From assembly GCA_944989445.1 (NCBI GenBank), contig CALYLW010000011.1:3420098-3484097 (forward strand): DNA of 64,000 bases, given 5' to 3'. Positions 40,851 to 52,800 of the stretch are shown here, piece by piece (position 1 is the first letter of the stretch; every line of letters starts with the position of its first letter). Origin of the DNA: Ampullaceana balthica. Lineage: Eukaryota; Mollusca; Gastropoda; Lymnaeidae. Position numbers and translations under genes: made by a program. The notes below the pieces were generated by a model. That model was not told the origin of the DNA. It worked only from the letters and a program-made list of their open reading frames with translations, and did no database searches.

Positions 40851-43800
40851 ATGGGGTGTGTTGTCTGTGGCAAGGAGGGTTTTGGGGGTTATTTAGCATA
40901 GACTGTGTGTGGGTTGTCAGCAGGAGAGATTGGGTGGGTTGGGCAATGGGGCGGGCTTGGGTTGTAATAGTGGGTGAGGAGCCTAGAGTGGATTGTGGGG
41001 GGGGGTGAGGGTGGGATACGGAGTTGCTGGGTATGAGTGGGTGGTGGTTTGATGGAGAAGTACGTGTGCGGGGAGATGTTAGGTTGGCGGGAGGGGTGGG
41101 GATGGCGAGAGGGTGCGGGGGGAGTAGCATAAGCGGAGAGGCGAGTGTTGGTGGGCGACGGCTAGGGAGTAGGGTATTGAGGGCAGTGGGGGGCGTTGGA
41201 GAGGGGAGAGGTTGGGTAGGGGTGAGGGTGTGGCCAGTTAAGGTGGGGTGGTGTGTCTGGTTCTGATCTCGGGTGGGGGGCGTTTAGGGAGTGGAGTAGT
41301 TGGTGTTAGTAGGGGGGGGAGGTCAGGGGTGGGTGGGATTGGGATTGGTGGTGAGGGGGCAGGGAGGAGTAAGAGTGGTGGGAGGAAGTTGTTATGTGTT
41401 GAGGGGACGAATGGATGGGTTGGTAAGGGGCGGGGTGGGGATTGGGGGGGGGGTCGTGAGGGGGGGGTGGTTGTGGAGTAGGTGGGATTTTGGTCGTGTA
41501 GGGGGGACTTGTGTGGGTAGTGTGTATGTGTACTGCGTAGGGCGTGGGGTGTGGAGTGAGGTGGGTGGCGCCGGGTACTGTTTAGGCTTACTCTAGGGGG
41601 GATGGGGTGGGTGTGGGTGTTTGGGGGAAGTGTGCTGTGGGGTTGTTCGCATTGAGGTGGGTGTTGTATGTGTGGTGCCGGACGGGGTGTGGGAGCCGGT
41701 GTGTGTTGAGCGGTGGCTTTCGCGGGAGACCGTAAGGGCATGGGCGTGAGGGTGACGAGTTCTCGCCGGGTGGGATTCAGAGGGCGTGTGGTTTCGTGGG
41801 GGGTGGGTAGGAGGTGGATGGGTGTAGAGGGGGTGTTATCTCTTGGTGGACCTTGGGGAGGGAGGGAGGGTGGTTTTGGTGTGTAGGTGGTGGTGGGTGT
41901 CTGTTGTAGTGGTCGGTTGCCACTTGTTGGGGGGGTCGGGGGGGGGGGTTCCGGTGATTCGGGTTGTATTCGCGGCTGGTTTCGGGGGATGTTGATGGTG
42001 AGTTAGTATGGGCTGCGTGGCCTTATTGTGTAGAGTGGTGGAGAGGGGGCATGTGGTGGTGATAGGGCGGTGGGGTTTAGGGTGAAGAGTCGTAGTGAAT
42101 TGGGGTGGGGTACTGTAGAGGGTTGTAGCGGCTGGGGGTGTCGGATATGCTGTGTGTGTCGGCGGTGTTGGTGGTTTTGACAACGTGGCTTGGAGGTCTG
42201 GTAGTAGCGGGTGGATTCGTGCCTAAGGGTTGAGGATGCTGGAGTGCTGGTTGGGTTTGGCTGTGGGAAAGTGGGTGGGTGGGGTGGTTAGTGGGGGTAT
42301 AAGGGGTTGTTGCGTCGTTTGGGGGCGGGCGGGGGGGGTGAGGGTTTGGGGTGGGTACGGATTGGACGAGGTTTTAAGGGGTAGGATGCGTGGTATGGTA
42401 GGGTAGTCAGAATCAGGGAGGCAAAGTGTTAAGGAGGTTTGAATGGGGCTGCGGGGACGTTGGGGTAGGGTTGGTCCGATGTGGGGGGAAGGGGCTTTGA
42501 GATGGGATTGGTGCGGTGGGAGTTGGGTGGTATGACGGGGGGGTGGATAGTTTGAGTGTGGCTGCAGGGGGGGGGTGCGTGGTGTGACGGTCGAGGGGGG
42601 GGGGGGGGGAGTTATTTCGGGCGCGATGGATGAGGTGGGGGTAATTGGAGGTGGGGGGTTGGGAGGAGGGTGCGGGTGGGATGATGAATGTTGGGGTGGG
42701 CGGGGAGGGTAGGAGAGTGGGAGGGCTTGGCGGAGGGGAGGCTCCGGCGGGTGTAGCCAGGGGGGGCTGTTGTAGAGTGGTGGACTGGGGCTGAGGGTAG
42801 GTTGTGGGGCTTATTGTGCCCGTTGGTTGATATTGGGGGGTCGGGTGACAGGTGGGTTTTGGGTGGAGTATGGAGCGGAGGGGTGACAGTGGTTGTTTTA
42901 GGCGGGGTTTGGTGGGTCGGGGGAGGATACAAGCGTGGATACGGGTTGGGGTTGGGGTTTTAGGATGAAGGGGCGTGGCCGGTGTGGTGTTGGGGGGATA
43001 TTCGGAGAAGTGTGTAGACGTGGTTGTTTAAGGGGAATTGGGTGGGTGGGTTGTAGAGGGTTGGTCAGGGGCTTAGTGGTAGGTACAGGATTAGGGTCGT
43101 GATGTTGGGTTGGGTTGGTAGTGATGTTTCTCAGTCCGTATGTGGTTAGGTGGGGTGGCGTGAAGGAATGGGTGTGTAGGTCGTGGGTGTGGGGTAGTAA
43201 TTGAGGGTTAGGAAGGGGGAGAGTGGTGCTGGTGTGGATGGGGTGGTCCTGGGAGGGGCTAGGTTGCAGGGTTGGTCGTAAGGGGACAGGGGGTGGAGCG
43301 TGATAGGTTGGGGGCGTGAGTTATCGGGGGGTGGTTTTGTGGGGATGTTAGGGGTGAGTGAGGGGGCGGGGTAGCGTGTTTCGGGGGGAGGGGTGGTAGC
43401 GTGTGGAGGGGAGGCGGGTGGGGTTTGGACGGTGCGAGTGGGAGTACATCTAGGGGGGTGGAAGGGTTTGATGATTGGGGGGGGTAGCCGAGTGGCGTGT
43501 TGCGGGTGAGGTGAGGGGGAGTGTGGCGGGTGGGGAGGGAGGGCGTGTGTTGGAGGGGGTAGGAATGTTTGGCGTGTGACAGTGTGATTCGGTAGTGGTG
43601 GTGGGGTTCGGGGACTCGGGTGGCTTGGCAGACGCGTGATGGGGGGGTTAGTGTGTTGGTGCAAGATAGTGAATGCAGGATAGAGGGTGAGTGGGGAGCT
43701 GGTATCCGTGTTGTGGTGTACCAGGGACATATGTCAGAGGGTAAGCAGGAGGGGGTCGGGTGGCTAGGCAGTGGGGACGGGGGTGCGGAGTGAGGGGTCG

Positions 43801-46800
43801 GGTGGGGTGGGGGGGGAGTGGTTGGAGTTCCAGGGGGATAGCGGTAGGGCATGATTGTTGGCGGGGGGGGGTGGTACGGTGGTAGAAGGGGAGGGGGGGG
43901 GTGCGGGGGGTCGGGGCGTGGTGGAGGGGTTGGGGGGGGGGCGGTGGGGGAAGATGTGGGGTTGGTATTGAGGGTTTGGGTGCGAGTGGTGGGTTGGGAG
44001 GACAGACTGTTGGGTGTCGGGAGGAGGGGGAGGGACTTGGTGGGTAGGGGATGAGGGGAGATCTACGTTGTAGCGCGGGGGGGTGGTTGGTGAGGGTGAG
44101 CGTTTGTGTCTGGTCTTGCGGTAGGTTTATGGGGTGTGGGGGGTGTAGGGGTATTGGGGGTACGGGATTTGTGGTGGGGGTGTGATAGGTTTGGGGGGGT
44201 GTGCGGAGGTGGTAAAGCTGGAGAGGGGTGGTTTGAGTGCGTAGAGGCACTTGTGGTACGGGGGATGGGGGGGGTGGTGAATGGGTTGGGTCTGAGTGGC
44301 GAGGGAGGGCAGTGGTGATGGAGGGGGATGGGACGGCATGGTGGGGTGTGATGCGGGTTGTCTTTTGTCGAATTGATAAGCTGTGTATTACGCGGGCGCG
44401 TGGAGGAGAGATTGGGTGTGGGCGAGGGGGGCGTAGATTGGGGAGTCGATTGCGCGGGGTGGCGCGTTAGGGGAGGACGTGTCGGGAGTGCATGGGGGCG
44501 TGGGTGGCTGTAGTATGTGGGGGTTGGGGGGACGAGAGGGGGAAGTAAGGCAGGGAGTGGTGGGGTAATGCGTGGTACCAACCGTTGGGTGGGAGTACTT
44601 TGCGGCGCATTGGGGTAGGTATTTAGGTAGTAGGGAGGGGGTTCTTATCGGTGAGGAGGTTGTGGGGTGGGGGTGGCGTGGGGGATAACTAGAGTGAGGG
44701 TGGTAGTTTGAGGGTGGTGTGTGGGGGGTCTGTGTGGATCGGTTGGCACCGTCCGGTTTCTGGGGGTTAGGGGGGTGGGGGTGGGGGTTTCGCGGCTGTG
44801 GTAAAGTGCGGGCGGTAGGGAGTGTGGGTGGATGGGCGGGTGACGAGGCTGTGGGCAGGGGTAAGGTGTCTTAGGGTGGGGTGACTAGGATGTGCGGGCC
44901 TCGTTGATTCGTGTTTCGGAAGGTGGGTGCGTATGGCAGCTGCCTAACTTGTGGGGGCTGATGGTCGGGTGCTTGAGTTGGCGGTGTGGGTCTGGGTGTT
45001 TGGGGGGGGGTGATGGGGTTCGGTGAGCATTTTGTGAAGGGGGGGGGTGCGGGAGGGTTGTTAACAGGGGGTGGTTTGGGGTGCGTGCGTAGGGGGTGTT
45101 TATCGTGGGGGATAGGGGTGGTGGTAAAGGTAGGGTGATTAGGTCAAGAGAGGTATGGGGGGGTGATCTGGAAAAATGGATGTTGAGGAGTTTGATTGGG
45201 GTTTGGGGGTGTGGGGACGCACTAGGTGTGTTTAAGGTGGTGATCGGGTACCGGTCGGCGGAGTGTTATATGATGGATTCAGGGGGTGGTAGAGGCAGGG
45301 AGGGGAGAGTGAGATGTTGGGGTGTGGGAATGGGAATTGGGTGTGGAGCGTTGATGGGGCGTCGATGGGTCTACTGTGGTTTGGGGAACGGTAAAGCGGC
45401 GGTGGGGGGGGTGGGGTAAGGGGGGTTGGGGTGTTGAAGCTTTTGGGGGGTGAACTTTTGAGGCGTAGCGTGAATTGTGGTGGTGGACGGAGTTAGGGAG
45501 GTGTGAGGGTAGGGAGAGGCTTATTATGGCTGTAAGTTTGGTGGGTGTGCAGGCGGGGGATGGGGGGGGGCAGCGTAGTTCAGCCACCTCAGGGGTTGGG
45601 GTATGGGGGGGTGTAGTAGGGGGGGGGGTGTTAGAGCAGTGGCCGACAGGTTGGTGGTGGGGTTGATGGGTTGTGTGTGATTGTGAGGGGCCTGGTGTGC
45701 AGGGGTGTTTATTTGTTGGCGTTGTTGTGCTGGGTTGGGTATAGAGGAGGCGGGGCTTGTGTTTGTGTATTGGGGGGGAGGTAAACAACACCCGGTGGCG
45801 GAGGGTAGGGTGGATGGGGGAGAGTTCTGAAGCTTGTTGCTGTTGCGGTCGTACTTGGTCGGAAAATGGATATGGTTAGCGCGGGGTGCTTGGTTGACGG
45901 GGGGTAGCTGGTTGGGAGTTTGGGAGAGCGGGTTTGTGACTGAGGGCTTTATTGGAGGTGGGTCACGTATGGAGGTTGTACAATGCGCGGGTGTGGTGTG
46001 TGGTGCCTGGGAGTGCGGTTTAGTGTAGTTGGGGGGTGTTGCAGGCAGGTACGGCATTGTTCGGGGGTTGGAGGAGGGGGAGGGGGGGTGGGTTGAATAG
46101 GCGTTGTGTGAGCGGGAAGTGTGGGTGTGTAGGGGTGGTTTGGGGTTGTTGGGGGTGGGCTGGGTGTGAGGGCGGAGTCGGTGCGATCTCCGGCGTTAAG
46201 GGGTGCGGGGAAGGAGATGGTATGGAGGGGTGCGGGTTAGTTAAGGTGGGGTTTTGTGATAGCGGGTGATTGGGAGAAGGCAGGGTGGTGTGCGTTCGGC
46301 TGTGAGGGTGGGGAGCGTCGGTTGGGGGGGTGTGTGGGGAGGGGGGGGGGGGCATGGGCGGGTTGGTAGGTGTTTATGGGGGGTTGGTGGGGGGTGGGTT
46401 TGGGTTAGTTATCTGAGGTTCTTTGAATGGTGGGGTGGAGAGATTGTAGGGTGAGTGGTACGGGGGAAATGGTGGGATGGGTTGGGTGTGGCCCCCGGGT
46501 AAGGGGTGGGGACGGGGGGGGTGGGGGTGGAGTCGTTCGGTATAACTGGGGTAGGGGGTGAGGGGGGTGGTATTGTGAGGTTGAAGGTGAGGATATACGG
46601 GGGAGCAGCGGCCGCCGCGGTGACTGGTCGTGGCGAGTTAGGGGAGGGTGGGGGGCCTTTGTTTGTCGGTAGGGGGGGTGGGGGAGATGGTTGGGTGGGG
46701 TGTGTTGGAGGCGTGGAGCGGGATGAAATGTCTAGAGTGGGGCAGGGTGGGGAATGTGTGTGTCGAACAGAGTGGTGTATGTTTTTGGAGACTCGGATGG

Positions 46801-49800
46801 GGTGTCTGGATTGGGGGGGCGTGGGGGTGGGTCAGATGGGCCGGCATTGGTTGTGGTGGTTAATGCCGCGAGGGAAGAGTCGAGGAGGTGGGGGCATGTT
46901 ACGGGTAGGTGTGTTGAGGTAGGTGCTTGAGGTGAGGGGGGGTGGGAAGGGTGGGTGTAAGGAGTTGGGTAGTGGCGATGGGGGTTCAGGGTTGGCGTTG
47001 GGATGTGGTTAGTATTGGGGGGGGTGGTGGGGGTTGGCGTAGGAATTTGGGGATTCGGTAGGGAAGGGGGAGTGGGGGCGGGGGGTTTCGAGTGGTGGAA
47101 AGGGTGGTAGGTGAGGATAGACAACAGAGGTGTACGGGAGCCAGGCGGCGTGATGTTCGGTTTGATCTAGCGAGGTATGCAGTGTCGTATTCGTGGCGGT
47201 CAGGTGTGGGGGTCTGGGGTTGGGTGATTGATTCCGTAAGGGTGGGTGGAGTTTCGCAGTGGCGGTTGGGGTGGGGGTTTGCTGAGGTTTGATGGAGTGG
47301 ATGTGGGGATCTTGGACTTAGGGGTTGGGGTCATACCAAGTTTGGGGTAGTGGGGGGGGGGGGTGGGGGGTCGGGGGGGGGGGGGAGGTGAATTTAGTTG
47401 GGTACGCGAGGAGGGGGTGTGGGTCATGGGTGGGGGGGGGGGAGGGCCGGTGGGTCAGGGGTGGTGCTCGTATTTGATGAGCAGTAGTGGGGGTGGTTGT
47501 GGGGGTCCTGTGGGGTATGGGAAGCGTATTGATCGGTCGATTTTGGGTCGGTTGTGGGTTCGGAGGGGTGGGGCGGGTTGGGGAGCGGGCGAGAGGGGTG
47601 GGATGGCGGGGGGGGGGCGGGCCGGTTATCTAGTTGCAGTGCGTGGAGGGCGGGGGGGGGGTGGGTTGGGAGGGAGGGTTGAGCGAGAGCGTGAGTTGTG
47701 GCATGGAGTAGTGAGGCGGCGTCGTAGTAGGTGGTGGAGGGCGTTTTCTCTTGAGGCGGGGGGGTCAGTGTGCGGGGGGTGGTGAGCGGAGGGGTTTGGT
47801 CGTCGGGGTGGAGTCTGTGTGTTGTTGCTTGTTTTATTTATGGATTGGGAACGGCAGTGAGATGTCTTGTGAGGGATCGGCGTTGGAGGTGGTTCATGAG
47901 TCTGGTCCGGTGGGAGGGGGGAGGGGGCCAGTCATGTTAGGGGGGGTGGTAGGGCTGTGCTGGGGTGGTGTTACGGGAGGGAGGGGTACTGCGTGGGGGG
48001 GGAGGTTGCCGGGGGATGGGGAGACACTTCTAAGCCAAAAAGCGTGGGATACAGGGTCCTCTGTAGTGGTGGACAGAATTCGGTGGTGCGGTAGCTGTGG
48101 TTGTATGGGTTGGGGAGTTGGGGGGCAACGTTTTGCGGGGAAGGGGCGGTGCGGGGTGCTGTTCTGAACGTGTGGACGAGGGGGGGGTCGGTATGGTTGC
48201 GGCGGTGGGGGGGGTGCAGGAGTTGGGGTTGGTATGGCACGTGATCGTATGTAGCTTCACCGGGTGGTGGGTGTGGATTTGTAGGTGGGGGGTTGGTTGG
48301 CGCTCCGGGGGGGTCTGATTTGTGGGGGTGGTGAGGTGGGGTTGTGGTGGGACGAGGGGTGCGGTGGGTGCGTGGCTAGGGGTGTTGCGTTGGGTATGTT
48401 GTGGTGGTTGGGGTCGATTGGGGTGGGGTCAGGGGGGGGGTACGAGGTGGGGGCTTGGATGGGTGGGGGGGAGGTGTGATGGTGGTGCCGTCGGAGGGGC
48501 GGTCTGTGGTTGAGGGGACAGAACGGAGGTTTTGCGGCCTGGGGTGTGTGGGTGTGTGGGTGTGTCCGGGTGGGGAGGCGCGTGTGGGGTGCATAAAGAG
48601 GGGGAGCGGGTGGTGTTATAGAGTCGTGGTGGTGGTTCTGGCTAGGGCAGGATGGCGAAGGTGGGGGGTGGTGGGTATGTGTGGTTGAGTGAGGTGGTGG
48701 GTTAAAAGTTCTGGCGGGGGTTGTAGTGTGGGTGAGATGTGGGGAGATGAGTTGTGTGTGGGGAGGGGGGGTAGATCGGGTTACGGTGTCATGTGCCGGT
48801 GGTTGGTAGTATGTGTGCGCGAGGCTTGGGGTGAGGGTTGGGGGTTGTTGTGGGCTGGGGGGTTTGTGAGGTGCAGGTGTTACACCGTGGGTCGGTGTCA
48901 GCTTAGAGCGGGGGGGTGTGCTGCGGGGTCGGGGAGTATGGTGGTGGAAGAGGGCGGTGGTGGGGGGGGCGTCGGTGGTGGTTGGATGGTGTTAGGCCGT
49001 CCGTGGAGGTTTGGTGGCGGTTTCTTGGAGGGAGGTGGAGATGTGCCAGTGCGGTGGTGGGAGGTTGTGGAGCAAGATGTCGTCTGAAGGATTGGGGGGG
49101 GGATCAGGTTGTGGAGGGGTTGAGAGATGGGGGGCGGTGGCTGTAGGGCTGAAGGAGGTATGGGGTGGGGTTCGGGTTCTGGTGGGGTGGATGTGTGTGA
49201 TGTTGTGGGGTGCTAGGGATTGGTGGTGTGGGGGAGAGGCCGGGACTTAGGGTTGATGGATGTAGTGGTATGGGTTGGGAGGGTTAGTTTAGTGAGAGGT
49301 GGTCAAGGGTGGTGGGGTGGTGTGTGTGGCAGTGGTGGGGTGTTGATGGGTTGGGGGGGGTATGTTCGCGGGTGTTTTTGCGGGTTTGGAGGGTTGGGAA
49401 GGGAGGGGTTGTTCTGTTTGGTTGTGGGGGGGGTGAGAGATGGGCAGTTCAAGTTTGGGGGGTAGTTGTGGTGGCGTGGGGGGCTGTGGTTTAGGTCTGC
49501 GCAGTCGGGCACATCGTAATTTGGCTGGTGGGGGGTAGGTGGGCTTTGTGTGGTGGGGCGGCATCTAGGTCGTGTGGCCAGGAGGGGGTTGAGGTGATGT
49601 GGGGGTGTGGCGGGTGTGGGAGGTGGTGGTCAGGATGCACCGGATGTAGGAAACTGGTTAGGGCTTACGGTAGTGCGGGGGTGGCGAGCTTTAGGTGGGT
49701 GTGTGGTTGATGGAGGATGAGACATTCGCGCGTGGGGACGGTGGGGAGTTAGGACGGGCTAGGGCTTAAGTGCTTACGTTGGGGTGGGAGGCCGTTGGGG

Positions 49801-52800
49801 ATTGTGTTGAGCGCGGTCGCGTGGGTTTCCGTGTAGCTTATGTTATGTTGACCGGCTTGAGATGTATTGAGGTATAGGTGACGCCGGGGAGGTCACATAG
49901 GGATGGGAGCGTGTGTGATAGACAGGGGGGTGTTGGGGTGGTGTGTGGGGAGAAGGAAAGTTGTGTTGGGGGAGTGGTGGAGCGGTTGTGGTACGGGTTG
50001 CGAAGTATACTGCAGGGTGGGCGTAAATTAGCGGGTTGCTTTTACGTCTTTGAGGACGGTGGTCTGAGGTGTGGTGGTGGGAGGAGGGACGGATTTGTGG
50101 GAGGTGGCAGGGCGGTGGGAATGCGTGATAGTAGGGGTGAAGGAGTGGCGTGGTGAGCGGGTGTCGGTTGCGTAGATGGCCGGGAACGTTGCTTTGTCTG
50201 GCCGCTCGGAGGAGGTGGGAGAGGGTGAGGCCACGGATGGGTTTGGTCGGGTGGGGTCTTGGTATTGGGTGGACTGGGTCCTTGTGGGTTGTGGGTATCG
50301 AGGGTGGCGGTAAGATGTGAAGCGTGCGAGACAAAGGGGGGGGTTGATTTCGTGGGGAGGTTTTGCGCAGTGTCTGTCGGCGGTGCTGTTCGGGGTGGGG
50401 GGTGGGGCGGGTCGTCGTGGTGAGGAAGGGTATTGAATAAGAGGTGGTTCTTGAGAGGGGGGGAACGGTGGATTAGGGTGGGGTCGTTTGTGGTAGTCTG
50501 AACCATAGTACAAAGATGGGGGGGTTATGGTCGGTGGCGAGCTGAGGAGGTGAAGGGGATGTGGGAGGACAGTGGGTCGTCCTGGCTGGAGTGGTGGCTG
50601 AGGTGGTGTTAGGGGGGAAGTAACTGGTCGTAGGCGAACAGGGGTGGTAGTCGATGTGGTGGGGTCTTGGTGACTGTTTGTCGGGGAGTCGCTGTGACAA
50701 CGGACGAAGGGTGGATGTGACGTTGTAAGGGTGGGGGCTGGGATTGGGTGGTGGTAGTGTGTTGGGGTATGTGGTGGGGTGGTACGGTCGAGTGCACTTT
50801 AGAACCTAGGCGTGCGGTGAGTTTGACTGTGGAGCGAGGGAGTGTGGGGGTGGAATAAAGTGACGCGATGTTGGGTTCTTACGTTAGTTTGAAGAGGGCG
50901 GGAGTAGCTTGCGGGTCGTCGGTGTGAGGATGAGCGTTAATTCTGCGCGGGAGGGTTGGGGGCAGGGATATTCGAGAGAGAGATAGTCGCGGTTGGGGGT
51001 AGTGTGGAGGTGGGGGCACATCACCCTTGTTGGCCAGTGACGGTTCGGGGGGTTGATGCTTGGGGGGTTTGGGCAGTAGGGGTGGTTAGCAGACTAGGGG
51101 GATATGCATTTGCTGGCGGCGGTCTAGTTGGGGGATTGCGGGTTTTTCGATGGATGGATGAGGAGCGTATGTTGGGTTCAATTGGGTGCACGGAGGGGTG
51201 TGCTAGGGTCGCGCGGTGACTGTAGGGAGTTTAGGGAGTGAGTTTAGGATGACGGGTGGTAGTGAGAGGCAGGGGCGCCTCTGGTATGTGTTAGGCGGGG
51301 TGTTTTTGGGTGGCCGTCGTAGGGTGTATAGACAACCTGAAGGGGTTTGAAACGTGGGTGTTGGGGAAGGTGTGCTGGGTAGTTGTTTGGGGGTTTTGAG
51401 AGTAATGAGAGACCGCGTGGCGGTGGAGATTTCATATCGAGACTTTTGGTAGTGTTTTGTTTCTAGTGTGGGGCGAGGATGGACTGGATGGGACGGGTGG
51501 GGGTGGGTCTAATAGTCGGGTGGTCGTGGGTAGGGGTGGGTTGTTAGTTTGGGGCGGTTAGTGGGGGGTGGGGGGGGCAGGGGGTATTTGGGGTGGGTAC
51601 TGGGGGGTGGGGGAACTCGGCGGCGGGTGGGTTGGGTATGCGTGAATGCTCTGTGTTTGCAGGCTGTGATGGGTCGGTGTGACAGTTGAGTGGTGGTGGT
51701 GGTTGTATGTACAGGTGCGAGTACTTGTGGTCGGTTTAGTTTAGTGCCTTCTGTGTTCGTTGGATGTGACGTTGCAGTTTGGATGGGGTGGGTGTTGTGT
51801 CGGGGCTGAGCGGGGGGGTGGGAAGGGGAGTCTCAGCTCTGGTGCGTGTAGTGGGTGGTGGTATCGAGGGGAGTGGGATATGTATGGAGGGGGTGGATTT
51901 GCGTGGGGGGAGGGGGAGGGTGGGGGGTTTGTGGTTTGGACTACTGATTGGAGGGGGTGCTCGGGGGGGGAGTCGGTTAGGGTATTCCGGAGTTACGGGC
52001 GCGTGCAGTTGGGTTGGGAACCCACCTTGGCGGGGCGGAGTGGTTGGCCTAGCGGATGGCAGGGTTGGCATATGTAGTGAGTGGTACGGGAAAGTGGGGG
52101 TTCACGGTTCAGTGGGGGCGATGTTGGGTGTGATGGGTGGGAGTGGGGGGAGTGCGTCGGGGGGTTGGGTTACGGGTTGGGGGTGTTGGGTGAGGGGGGG
52201 GGTATTTTGACTTTTTCGAGAGCTTCTTTGCAGTATTCTGCGTTGATGGGCGTGGTCCCGTGGGGATTTGAGGTGGGGGTCGAGCAGTGGCTTGGAGTGG
52301 TATGGGGGGTGGTGGGAAGTTTTTGATTGGATTAGGGTTGTGGTAGCGTACGTATGGTTGTGTGGGTCATGGGGTGGCGCTTTGGGACAGTATGAAGTTG
52401 GTGAGGATGGGTGGACGGGTGGGGGTGCGGGTGTGGGGGATTCCGTAAGTGTGATGACGAGTGTCGGGTGCAGGTGTGTTGAGTAGTTGTTTGGGTGGGT
52501 TACGGGTGTAGGGTGGTTTCGGTGCGCGAGGGTAAGAGGTGGCAAAAAGGGGTCCCCGAGTCTGGTGTTCTGTTGGGTAGAGATAGAGTGGGGGGGGGGG
52601 GGGTGTGTAGGATGGGTTGGGGTAGATTGGCAGGGATGGTGGGTGGTGTGTGGAGTTGGTTGGGAGGTGATTTGGGTTCGCGGGAGGAGGGGGTTGGGTT
52701 GGCGTGGGTGGTGGGGTTGTGTGGCAAGTTTCTGCAGGTTACGGCTCATATTTGGATCATGGGGATGACAAGGTACTGTGGGTCGATGGGGGCAGGTCGG

